From assembly GCA_026419785.1 (NCBI GenBank), contig JAODTK010005820.1, positions 62,001 to 126,000 on the forward strand: DNA of 64,000 bases, read 5' to 3'. The position numbers and the translations under genes were made by a program. Below are positions 25,098-37,000 of this stretch, piece after piece. The first letter of the stretch is position 1, and every line of letters begins with the position of its first letter. The notes under the pieces are model-generated. The model made no database searches and was not told the DNA's origin. It saw only the letters and a program-made list of their open reading frames with translations. Source of the DNA: Sclerodactyla briareus (lineage: Eukaryota > Echinodermata > Holothuroidea > Dendrochirotida > Sclerodactylidae).

Positions 25098-25252
25098 CAA
25101 GTCAGTTATTGCAAGTCAAGTCAAGGCACAAGTCAGATGGTGCAAGTCCAAGTCAAATCACAAGTCAATTACGTTAATCGCCAAGTCAAGTTCGCAAGTC
25201 ACTAAAAATCGGGAATCGAGTCGGACTCGAGTCCAAGTCATGACTCGAGTCC
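25098..25252 (+). repeat. AAGTC-type simple repeat, second array
   Basis: Same word family as 22405-22575 (CAAGTCAAGTCAAGGCACAA, CAAGTCCAAGTC), grading into GACTCGAGTC-containing words at its right end (25219-25250), where the array becomes locally palindromic. Confidence 0.7.
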
Positions 25253-28200
25253 CCACCCTGCGTTTCTGAACGGGATACCATCCTCTTGGTCAGAACCCTG
25301 ACCCTAAACTGGCCCTGTGGGATATCATGTTAAAATGATTTATATTATAAATCAAGTCCAATCTGTGCTCTGCATGGCCACACCATACGCCAACACACAC
25401 AACATCACTTTGGTGAGGCGCGTCATTGCTGTATCCCCAGCATACCCCCACCCAAGATACCCCAACACCGGGATACTCTCACTCCCTCATGTAAGTGATA
25501 ATCATCACACCATAAGACCGTTGCTACGGCAACAGTATAATATAGGAGGCATTGGCAAATTGACCACAATATCCCATCCGGGGCCCTCGGGGCCGATGAG
25601 ATAATTCGGCTCACTCTGATGGATTCCAATGATCAAGATGAGGCCCACTACATGAATGGAGTCCTGGGATTTAAGCAATTGATCCCTCCCTACACATGGT
25701 ACTCATATAGTACTGGTACATCTGCTCATATCCAGCTTCAGACTGAAGACGTTTCTGTCATTACTTTTCGATTGGGTATAAATAACGACACACAGTGTCC
25801 CATCCCAGGTGTTTGTTGTCAATTTGTTTACAGGGTTAAACGGTAATCAAGGATCCGGCCTAAGCGCATTCTTGCTCAAGAAGTCGCGCCTCCTCCTAAA
25901 AATCAGCGGACTGGGTCTGGAAATCTGCCTGTAATTGGTAACCTGCTTACCAGCTTCCTGTGCCAGCTGAACTTCTACAAAAGTGATTGCAATAATGTTT
26001 GTTCCCTAAACAATGTGGTGGCTGACTGTTACTCACCATCAAGTTGTCAATCAGGCTAACCTCCATTGTATCATCAAGGAAGAACCGCTCTTTGAAGTTC
26101 TCTTCGTTCTAATGAATGGGAATGGAAATCAGCGAATCAGACAACCGTGGAGTAGGCCACTATCTTCCCGCCACACACAAACCTAACAACAATGGACCGG
26201 TGTCGTCTGCGTGCATCACGACTGGAAACCGCCCACGATATTATAAAGAAAGCGTAATGACCTAATATAGTGACGGTATACCGTAAGCCATAAAGCATTG
26301 CGCTGCGACAGTTTCTTGTCACGCCGTAATGTGAACACCGCCTTTGCTTTTTCCTTCAGCTCACACCAGACCAGTATTTGCCTTTTCAAAGAGTCAGGCT
26401 AATTTGAGTCTTTATTTAAAATGTGTGTACTTCTCCTGATTAAGTTCACAAGAAAATCCATCCATTAACTTGCCTTACAATCGATGATACCGAGAAATGG
26501 GACAGACGTATTCTCGTATATATAATAAAGGTTTTCGTAATGCCGAGGGGGAACGAGGAGACTTTTTTCATTGCAAATTTAGTGCCGAATTTACTTCGGA
26601 ATTCCTGCCATATCAGCACACGGAATCGTGAAATGTGATTAGGTGTGAATTTCCACATGGCAACAATCTTCAAGTTACTCTTGCGACGTTATCGGACCAA
26701 TAATGTTTAAGTTACCCGAAGACAGTTACTGGAATCACTAAATATCTAGAGCAATTAGCAACAGTGAAATGTAGAGGAATAGCATACTAACTCTACTACT
26801 ATATCTCATCTGGCCTTCCGGGACCGAAGAGATGAAAACATATATTAAATGTTCAGCAATTGCTCAGTATTTGCATTGTGTGTGGACTTGAGTGGTACAA
26901 CTTGTAATATAGGTGGCAGAGGCAGTTTTTATTGTCCGAAAACTCTTCGAAGCGAATTTTGTAGGTGTGCCTGGTAAACATTCCTGGTTAATTTAGGCGT
27001 ACACTCATGGTGGGGTTCTTCCGCAACAGCGATAAACTCATCATAGGTGGCGATCCTAGGAGGGGGGATCCCCTATATCGACAAGTCTCCTACGCTCACT
27101 TTTACCGTACCCCAACCCTGGATGACAAGCGACCTTGTTTCAGTAATTCTGACCAAATATGTTCCCCCCCCCCACACACGAAAAATGACATAACCAACAT
27201 GAGTGGGCCTCAAAATTGCTCGCAACACACCCTTCTCTTGCACTTTGTCCACCGTCTCCCCCTCCTGTCCTGCTAACGTACCCGTATTCGTTTTCTTGCA
27301 GATGTTTTTGTTCTCCAGCTGTGATGAAAAATAAGTTTCATCAAGTCGATTACGGTTGCAGTATGGGGGGGGGGGGTAAAGAAGAGTCGTACTAGTTGAG
27401 GACCGTTCGATAAGAGTTCGGTAGTACCAATCTAGTGGTTATACATACTTGTGCATACACACGCACTGCACCTACAAGACTGTAAATAAACAGAATTCAC
27501 TCCTTACGCGAAGGATGTGCTCTTTCCCGATAACGTATTCTCCACCGGCCACACTATCCAATTGACCCCACGACCCCCGTATGCCAACCTGAGACGTGAG
27601 GAGGTCATCTATATGTGAACCTCGAGAAATTCAGTTGGGTTAATGAAATAATAATAATCATAATATAATATAATAATAATAATATCTCCTTTGACGTACA
27701 CGGCATGGCGGCATGAATCATAAGCATTGCACTGAACGTCATTTGTCCTCACATCATCACAAATTAAATTGTCATGGTATGACTAGCTGCCATCACTTCG
27801 TTGTTCTTCGTAACATACTGTCGTATCACTAACCTTTGTCGTTGCATAACTGTATACCATCGCTTCATTCTGTGTCGTCACGATACCAGATATACCCCAT
27901 TCATTCTGTCAATGATGCTATATGATGTGTGACGACAGTATCGTCTTAGCACGAGACTGAGGACTGCTGGGAAGTAGAGGCGATGATTATTAGGGGCTGC
28001 GCCCCATCCCCCACATGCCTAAATTGGTCATCAGACGGCATAGTAACGTACACGTTTCGCCTCAGATATTCCTTGGCTCCAAAGATGAACCGTGTCGTAA
28101 AAACCACCAGGTATCACCAGGCACATAGACAACGCCAGGAAAACCCTCCCCCTCAAATGGGTGATCATCGTTGCAGAACACGCAGGCAGTTCCCAATGAA

Positions 28201-28652
28201 ACAGTTCTTTTCTCCTTCACGCAAATGAAGAAATAACAACAACAACAACAACCACAAACAACATAAGCCACGATTATTTGATTCTTAATTGCACATATGT
28301 GATACTATGTCTTTTGGCCGTTGATGACAAACAGACTGACAGATAACACACCCACAGAAACACACGCACGCACGCCACACGCACACACATACTTACACAA
28401 TCACGCCATACGCATTCACGCACGCAAACAAAGACACATATGGTATAAGCACCTAGTCCACAGTTTGCACGTGTTGACACTTACTAGAGGGGAAAGAGTT
28501 CCAATTTTGTAGCTTAAAATCACGAAGTAATCCCACTTGGTGTGTGTAGGTATCCACAACCACCTTGTCTATTCTCAAAATTTTGACCACTTAGGTGCAA
28601 AAAAAAAATATACGACTTCCACTCGAGTCAATCCGCAAGTCCTTGAATGTAA
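25253..28652. other. intergenic with microsatellites and short hairpins
   Basis: No gene is recognised. It holds hairpin-like palindromes at 25566-25602 (ATCCCATCCGGGGCC / GGGGCCGATGAGAT) and 26805-26836 (ATCTCATCTGGCC / GGGACCGAAGAGAT), an ATA/AAT microsatellite (27644-27687), an AAC run (28228-28262) and a CA/CG-rich repeat (28347-28430). C and G runs occur at 27163-27172 and 27365-27376. Confidence 0.45.
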
Positions 28653-30063
28653 TTATATCCCCGCACACTGATAATGTCGGGGATCTTTATGGTTTTGATT
28701 GACCGTGTCCAACGCCGTCTCCGCCGCCGCGCCGCCGCCGCCGTCTCCGCCTCCGCCGTCCCTCCGCCGCCGCCGCCGGAACTTATGCCGGTAGTGTGCT
28801 CTCATTCTTAACAACTTTAATCCGATTGACACAAAACTTGGTACAACATGTCCGTAGGAGTAAATCTCAATAAGTTTGAAAATGGCCTATATCGTATATT
28901 TGCTGCCCTCTATTTTTGCCGGTTTCTGCAAAATTTTCAAAAGTTTGTGCGATTTACCGAAACGTGGTGGTAGGGGGTAGTTGTTGGAGTCCGGAAAACA
29001 TGGCAACTTCCAAGGTCATCCGAGGTCAGTTTGCATTTCTTTGGCCATTAGCTCAATTAGCATAATGATGTGATATTTCAAACTTCATTGGATTTTCATG
29101 AAACTTGGTGAATAGGGCCACCTATCAGTGCCGATTGAATTTTCCTAATGTGGCAGAGGTCACTGGAGGTCCATCTTGCCTGACTAATTGTGCATAATAG
29201 TTGGCCAATTAGCATTAGGCAAATTGCATCACTTTGTTTGGATTCTCACGAAACTTAGGGAGTAGGACCTTCTAACAGATCCCGATAAATTTATTCAATT
29301 GCGTGGAATCACTGAAGGTCATTTCGTGTGTTTAATTTTACATATTTCGTTAGCATAATTAGATAATTAATGCAATTATTGTCTCAACTTTATAGATTTT
29401 GACGAAACTTTTGTGATTAGGACCTCCTACCAGTCCTGATAACTTTATATTCAATGCATAAAGATCACTGAGGGTAAATTCGTGGGACTAATTGCATATT
29501 AGTTGTCCTGATCAGTCAAATGATGATTTAATACTTTTTTTCGCAATACATTGACGCTGTTCATTGGAAATGCATAATGCTTGTAGGAGTGGATGGCATC
29601 CCTGGAGTGTAACTTTTTCAAAAAAACCGCCAATGTCCATTGAAGGTCATTAACGGTCACTTACCGGGTCAAAACTGATTTTAGTACTTTTTCGGCAATA
29701 GCACTGGGTGTGTTCATCAATGCCAAATGCTCCTAGTAGTGGATGTAACACATTGGAATTAACATTCCTCATAAAAACTGTCAAATAATTCAGTTCATTC
29801 GGGTCACTTAGGGTCAAAAACTGTTTTTTCTGGGCTATAATCGGAGAATTGAATATCTGCGCAGCGGAATGGTTCACCATTGTGATATAATTGTTGACCT
29901 GCATGTGTGTACCTCTGATCTGAATGACCTCTGACGGTGTCATGGTGGTTAAGGTTGAGCTCCTTTCTACGAAATTGGTCCGTTTTCATGTTCACCAAAT
30001 TTCTTGAATAAGAGATGCGGGGGATATATACGTCTGGCGTTTACCCGCCCGACATTTTTCTAG
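28653..30063 (+). mobile_element. Helitron/Helentron-like repeat, copy A
   Basis: Starts TTATATCCCC with an immediate GGGGAT complement 28 bases on. It ends with GCGGGGGATATATACGTCTG, then a small hairpin (GGCG...CGCC), a T-run and CTAG. The start (TATATCCCC) and the GGGGATATA near the end are inverted copies. This asymmetric layout with a 3' hairpin and CTAG end matches what is known of Helitron2/Helentron non-autonomous elements. The interior has a CCGCCG-rich block (28714-28779) and many AGGTCA-like words. No Rep or helicase domain is present. Confidence 0.5.
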
Positions 30064-31457
30064 TTATCTTGTCATTCTGCTATAAACTCGGTGCATATGT
30101 AGTGGTGGTATTTGTATAGTGAGCATTCAGGATGTCTCAGTGTCTATATCCTGACAAACCATGCATAAATTAGACAATTAAGTTTTGGTCTGCTCATGTC
30201 ATTATATCCCTCAACACTGTAAGTGTTCGGGGATATTTGATTTGGCCGTGTGCCCCGCCGTCCCGCGCCTCCGCCGCCGCCGCCGAACTTTAGGCGTTAG
30301 CGCTCTCATCTCTTTAACCACTTTAATCCGATGGACCGCGAAAACTGGTCACATGTCCGTATTAGTAAAATCTTGGGAAAGTTCGAAAATGGGCTATATC
30401 GTATATTGTTGCCCTCTATTTTTGCGGTTTTTCGCAAATTTTTCAAAGTTTGTGCGATTTACAACAAACGTGGGGGTTGTGGTATTTGTTGAGCCGAAAA
30501 CATGGCGAACAATTTCAAGGTCCATCCTAGGTCAGTTTCATTTTTTGGCCGTAGCCTAATTATAGCATAATGTATGTGATATTTTCAAACAATTTCATTG
30601 GATTCTCATGAAACTTGTGAATAGGGCCAACTATCACTGCCAATGAATTTTCCTATGTTGTCCCGAGGTCACTGGAGGTCTCTTGCATGACTAATTTGCA
30701 TATAGTTGCCCAGTTAGCATTAGGGCCAATTTATAAACTGTGTTGGATCCTCATGAACTTGGTGAGTATGACCTTCTAACAGTCCCGATGAATTTTATTC
30801 AATTGCGTTGAAATCACTAGGTCATTATGTGTGTGTTTCTTTTACATATTCGTTAGCATAATTAGAATAATTATGCATAATTTTCTCAACTTTTTAGGGA
30901 TTTCGACGAAAACTTTGTGATAGGGACCTACTACCAGTCCTGATAATTTATTCAATAGCATCAAGATCACTGAGGGTAAATTTGTGGGACTAATTGCATA
31001 TTAGTTGTCCTGATCAGTCGGATGATGAGATTCAAATTACTTTTTTCGCAATAACCTTGGTACTTTTCATTGGAATGCCATAGTCCTATGAGTGGATGCA
31101 TACATGGCGTGTCACAATTTTTATAAGAGCCGCCATGTCATTGAAGGTCATTGAAGGTCACTTCGGGGGTCCAAAAACTGATTTTAGTACTTTTTCCACA
31201 ATAGCACTGGGCCGTGTTTCATCAGAATGCAAATGGCTCCTTAGAGTTGGATGTATTTCACATGGAGAGACAATTTTCCTGAAAACTGTCATTCATTAAG
31301 GTCATTCGAGGCACTTCGGGTCAAAAAACTGTTTTTTTGGCTATAAATCGGAGAATTGGAATATCTGCGAAGGCTGATTGGTTCACCATTGTGATTAAAT
31401 TGTTGGCCTCATGTGGTGTGACCTCTGACTTATTGACTCTGTCTGGTGGTCAAGTGG

Positions 31458-31710
<253 letters not shown>

Positions 31711-32534
31711 TCGAATCTTGAATAAATGTGCTTATTTAAGGAGTTATGGCAAAAAAAAATCGAATGGTTATTTTTTGATATGTGATCGGCTTTAATGGGC
31801 TTTAATGGAGGGAAACAACTCCCGCTTCGATCGGACACTTACTTTGCTAGTTACAAGGGTCAAAGTTTTCAATCTATTTCACTTACTCCCCTTACCCCAT
31901 ATTGACTTTGCACCCCCCCCGCGCCATTGAACCGCTGCAATCTTTACAGTAGTCCGGGCTGGCAACCCTATCGTCCTTCTTATTTTGCCAGTTGAACGTT
32001 TTAAGTTCATGAGCATCTTGGCTAAGACTTTCATCATCGATTCAATCGCCGACATCACCCTCTGCTTTCAATCGCATTCGAACATCTTCTAGGAGCATTT
32101 TCTGCCGGACGTCGTCTATCAGGATATGTGTATCCTTAGCGGTTGGCGTGATATTGGTTTGGATTTTTTTACTCCCGCTCGATCCCGTTTTCGTCCGTCC
32201 ATATTTATCCTAGGCTGCTCCTAGCACAATATGGCTGTGCATGGCTTTCCCCCCGTAGCCTAACACACGCGGGTTTGTGGGCTCCTATTGTTTTAGGTTT
32301 CAGTAGGCTGGACTGTTGTCCGGGCTTTCCCTAGCTTAGCCCCCCCCCGCGCCCTCCTTCCCCCTCCCTTGGGTTTTTTTCCCCTTCCCTCGCCTGTCCT
32401 TTCCTCCCCGGGGGGTGTGTCTCTCTCCGCTCGGCGCGGCGCTAAGGAATGTTACGCAAGACGTGTGAGAGCGGGGGAATGAGGGATACTTTTTGTCGTT
32501 AAGTTGGCTATTGGAGTCTAAGTTAACTTCTCTT

Positions 32535-32885
32535 ACGGAGTCGTTTACCGGCCGATACTTGTATTTTTTATCTTCTTATACTGCAATACCTCGTATATGA
32601 CAGTTCGCATATCATGTCGAAAATGATTCCTATTTGTGATATTGTTACCGGCCGTTTATTTGTATTTCTATTTCCCTATACAGGCAGACCTAGTAAGTAT
32701 GACATATCGCATATCACTCACTCGGAAATGATTCCTATCTGTGATATTATATGGTATACCGTTCGTTATCGACTGATTTTTTGTTAATTTTGTATAATCT
32801 TATACTGCAATACTTTCGTATTATGACATATCCATAGCATGTCGGAAGTGATTCCTATTTGTGATATTGATTGTATATCGTTTGG
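32535..32885 (+). repeat. tandem array, about 105-120-bp unit, three copies
   Basis: Three units inside the GC-rich element, each with ACCGGCCG or ACCGTTCG, a run including TATACTGCAATAC, a GACATATCGCATATCA-like block and ATGATTCCTATTTGTGATAT. These blocks recur near 32624, 32728 and 32848. AT-rich, unlike the rest of the element. Confidence 0.65.
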
Positions 32886-33199
32886 AGGAGCTATACTCCT
32901 GAAGTATATTTTCCGTAGCGGGACTTTCCTCAGATACGGGAAATTGTGTCGGCTACACGACCTTCCGGCCATCGCTACCTGGGACAGAGGAAGGCTGGGA
33001 GGCGCCGCCTTATCTACGAAGACTACCTACCGACGGAAGAGAAGACCCAGTGATACGGCGGCGCTCGAAGACGAGGAACGTTCCCGAGCTTGGCCCCTTC
33101 CGGGGCGCGTGGGCAGTGCTCGTTAGCACTGTAAGTCCCACAGGCATATAGCTCTGGGTCAGCATGAACCTAAAGCCGGCGGGGCGGGCCGAGGTGGCT

Positions 33200-33760
33200 C
33201 GTCTCGCACTTCGAGATGGCCGGCTCTGCTGGTCCCTCCTCGGCGCCCGGACCGAACGAGGTGTCCGTTTACACCCAGGACGGTCCTGAGGTCCCGACAG
33301 GTGAGGGAGGTCGGGCCGACCCAGTCGGGGCGGGCCGAATTCCGCTCGACTTTGCCTGGTCCAGGCCGACTGGTAAGGTCGCCGCCGGCCCTGCCGGGTC
33401 CCAACGTGGTTCGTTTACCCTCGGGACGGCCCGTAGGTCCCGACAGGAGAGGTCGGGGTCGGCCCGGCCGTGCCCGAACGGGGTGTCGTTACACTCCAGG
33501 ACGCCGAGGTCCCGACAGTCGAGGTCGGGCCGGCCCGGGCCGGGCCCGACGGGGTGTCGTACACCTCGGGACGGCCCGAGTCCCGCAAGCCTAGGTCGGG
33601 GCCGTCCCAGCCGGGGGTCCGAACGGGGGTGTGGTCACACTCGTGAGAGGAGGCAACGGACTGCCCTGGAGTCCCCGGACACGCAAGGGTCGGGGCCTGC
33701 CCCCGCCGGGTCCGATCGGGGGTGGTTACACCTCGAGGACCCGAGGTCCCGACGAGTGCG
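33200..33760. repeat. GC-rich tandem array, about 85-bp unit
   Basis: At least six units built from GGTCCCGACAG, GAGGTCGGGCCGGCC and CGAACGGGGTGTCGTTACAC. All overlapping reading frames on both strands are by-products of this GC-rich repetition and of missing stop codons. Confidence 0.65.
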
Positions 33761-34079
33761 GTCGGGACCGTTCCCGCGGCCGCGGATCCGGCTGGCCGGT
33801 ATTGCTCGGCATCAAGACCAGCGGCCAGGGGGACCAGGGATCCATGGGACCGGGATCGCCAGCCTACAGGCACCGCCTACATCGTCAACATCTTCCCAGG
33901 AAGGGTCTCTGCTCGGATATCGCAGGCCGCGAAGTTTACATTGGATATCCAAGCCGCGAGCCCTGCGGGGCGATTTTACAACAAGTTTCGCCGGTTTTTC
34001 AGACGTTTAGAGCGGCTGACGTTCCGAGGCCCGTACGGCTTGACGCTCTTGGACCCTCCCGGCCTCCGCGTAGGGGAGG

Positions 34080-34600
34080 TTAGCCCGCATCGGCCCCCTC
34101 AGGATCTTCAGCTGTGGGTGTTCCGGGCAGAGGGGGGAAGACGAAAGACGCTCCCCGATACCGAGATCGCGCGGGAGTCCTCCGGGGGTACAGGCAGTCC
34201 TCCCGAAACAGCCTAGCCCGGTAGTCCTCTTCTGCAGGCATGTGCGACTCCAAGTGAACAGTTTGTTCTACGCCCAGGAGCGGCGCGCTATTACCCCCGT
34301 AGTCCCCTCGGGGTCGGATGGACAGCATCTTTGTTAGTGTGCCGTTGATCCCGATCAACCTAGGGCGAGACTTAGGCGCTGGCGGTCTTTTTTCGGCGAT
34401 GGACTTGTTAAGGTCCCCCGCATCGCCAGACATCCACCGTTCTTGGTCCCTCTCCGACATATTTACTACGTTCGGGACAGGCTTCACTACGCTGTCGCTA
34501 TCCAAGTGAACCTCTATCGCTCGTTGGCCGGTGGCCCTCCTAATCCATTGGCCAGTCTGTCAGCTTGAGCGCGAGTGACCTTTAAGGCCGCACGGACCAT
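34080..34600 (-). CDS. unrecognised, possibly coding frame inside the GC-rich element
   Basis: The minus strand has a 141-codon frame (34505-34080) that is not obviously repetitive (for example RDQERWMSGDAGDLNKSIAE and GINGTLTKMLSIRPRGDYGG). One base shift upstream (near 34510), the frame continues as ALKVTRAQADRLANGLGGPP to about 34600. Still further upstream, around 34640-34770, another frame reads IPLLVGSLQGLNFFSGLLDE. I recognise no family. If the element is a DIRS-like retroelement this could be a gag-type ORF, but that is a guess from position. The composition could also be chance in GC-rich DNA. Confidence 0.2.
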
Positions 34601-35396
34601 TGCACAGGGCCTGGGACGCAGCCCGTTTCGTTAAGAGTTGGCTTCATAAGCCATCCATCGCGGGCCGGGGCCTCCTCGCGGGATTTTCGAAGAAGTTCGT
34701 CTAGCAGGCCGGAAAAAAAATTAAGTCCCTGGAGGGAGCCGACTAGTAAAGGAATCTTCCACCACAGGTCTACGTCAGGTCCCGCGTCTACGCCTCCCGC
34801 CTAGACTTATGGGGGAGCCGCTCCGAGGTCAGCGGCGGGGTTTGGCGGCGGCCGTCCCAGGAGCGCCCACCCTGCCAGAGTCGGATCTTCTTCAAAAGAG
34901 ATCAGCTGGCTCGCTGTGGCCACTGATGCTGGCAACTACTAGTGTCGCAGGCGAATGGACTCCTCTCTAGGCCTGCCCCCCCCCCCCTTTCCCGGGCGGA
35001 GGGCACCGGGGCGGGTGCAGGCATCCACTATCTGCGAACGTTACAAGCCGTTGCAGTCTAGGACCCTGGCGCGTTTAGTCTGTCAGGGTAGGGCTTCCAA
35101 GCGTACTGGCCATGCTTCCGTGGGAGAGACGAGCAGTTGGCTTCCTTCCCTCGGGTTCTTACCAGGCCACTCTCGGCTCACCCTCCGTAGCCGAGGCTCT
35201 AGAGAAAGAGGGCTCGCCTACATCGACAGCTTACTGAAGATAGCGGGGACTAACTACAGGAAACGTCCCAAATAGGACTTTGCCGGAATTTGCTGGCGGA
35301 CTAATACGTCTCGCCCTGTTAACGCCTACTTGACCATAGGTCGTGCCCAGTCTCGCCGACGTCTCGTCTCTGCTGAGTAGATCTCGTCCACTCTTC

Positions 35397-35960
35397 TGCC
35401 GTCTACTACTCCGTGGCCCCTATTACTTCTTTGGCACAGTTACACCTTCACGTCTCACGCGCGCTTTCCCCGAGGCCGGCACGTTCGCTCGATCGACCCG
35501 ACCTGTCGGCTGAGAGACAGAACCATACAGCCCGTTTACGGAGCATCCGGCTCACCCCGAGGTAGCCGGCTCTCGGGCAAGCCGTCTCTGCCGTCTACTC
35601 GTGGACCCAATGGCTTTACTTCGACGCAGTCATCACCTTCACGTCCGGACGCGCTTTTTCCTGAAGCCAGCACGCTCGCTCGATCGCCCCGCCCTGTCCT
35701 CTGAGAGACACAGAACCATACAGCCCGTTTACGGAGGCAACCGGCTCACCCCGATGTAGCCGTGCTCTCTGCAGCGTCTCTGCCGTCTACTCCGTGTACC
35801 CCAGTGGCTTACGTCAACGCGTCATCACCTTCACGTCGGACACGTTTTTTCCTGAAGTCAGCCCGTTCCGCGACCACCCGCCCTGTTCGCTGAGCGAAAC
35901 ATAACGTCCGGCCATTGACGGAGCACCAGCCTATACCCCGAGGGTAGCCGTGCTCCCCTA
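35397..35960 (+). repeat. tandem array, about 190-bp unit, three copies
   Basis: Three units anchored by GCCGTCTACTCCGTG at about 35399, 35589 and 35782. Each continues with CATCACCTTCACGTC, TTTTTCCTGAAGCCAGCACG, a CTGAGAGACA.AACCATACAG block and GAGGTAGCCG.GCTC. Copies differ largely by indels. Confidence 0.65.
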
Positions 35961-36049
35961 CAGCCGGCCCTTTTACAGACCCGGGCTAGGCCGACCCCGC
36001 TGACAGCGGAGTGCCACGTTGGTGGGCGTTCCATGTTCCCCAGCCGGGA

Positions 36050-37000
36050 CTTTTCTCACTAGAGACTCCAGAGCGGTCCCTGTGGCCTCCAGAGCCGTGA
36101 ACGCGTCTCTCCCTGCCTCCCCGAACCGGTCTTGCTGCCCTCCGAATCCGTGGTAGGCTCTCCGAGCCGTGAACCGTCTCTGTTTGCCGTCTCGAGGCAG
36201 TGTGTCGACGCTCTTCCGACCCTCCGGAGCTTTGGTCGACTTCTTCGGCCCTCCTGATTTAGATTGCTCTCCCGAGCCCTAGGGTCGGCCTTCCCCGGTT
36301 TTTCCTTCCATTTCCCGTGGTCTGACCTCTATCAGCCGCCTGGGCCAGAGACGGGCTCGTCCCCGGGTCGGAGGGTTATCCCTACCGACTCCCTCCGAGC
36401 CTTCATCCCCTTCTCCGACTCTCCTTAGCCAGATCGAACCTCCCGACCGCGGTTCGACTTTCCCGTCTCTCTTGAGCCACGGACCGACTCTTCAAGCCAT
36501 CCCAAGCCAGCTCCCCTGTGCAGTGCTTCGCTCATCCCCGGTCTTGCATCGCGGAGCCCGACTCTTCCTGCCCTCCTGTGTGGAGTCGGCCCTACCGAGC
36601 TGAGGATCGGACCTGCCGCCTCACCAGAGCAGTGTTCTAGACTCTTCCTGCCTCCTGGGTGAGATCAGCTCTACCGAGCCTAGGATCGAGCCTTGGCCTA
36701 CTCTCCATAGCATGGTCCCCACTCTTCCTGCCGGCCTCCCTTGGAGCATCGATCCCCTGGGATTGGGTCATCATCCCGAGCTTCCAAGCCGTATTCCCCA
36801 CTCTCCCGTCCCTCGCTGTTTAGGTCGGCCCCTTCCGAGCAGAGGATCGGGCCTGCCGACTCATCAGAGCAGTGGCCCCGACCTTTCTTCTTTCTGGCCA
36901 CTCCTCGGAAGCCAGATCGACTCTCCCGAGCCGTGGGTGGGTTCACCCGTGATCGACTCTTTAGGCCTCCCGGGCCAGATTGGTACACCCAAGCCTGCGG
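36050..37000. repeat. short-period CCGAGCC-rich array
   Basis: Irregular units (roughly 40-60 bp) with CTCCCGAGCC, GATCG.CTCT and CTTCCTGCC words. Translated frames on the plus strand are Ser/Pro/Arg-rich for that reason alone. The array gives way to unique sequence after about 37000. Confidence 0.5.

Noticed and set aside
33216-34216. Several long overlapping frames (up to 264 codons) on both strands
   Set aside because: Stop-poor GC-rich tandem repeats keep all frames open; the peptides are repeats of the 85-bp unit.
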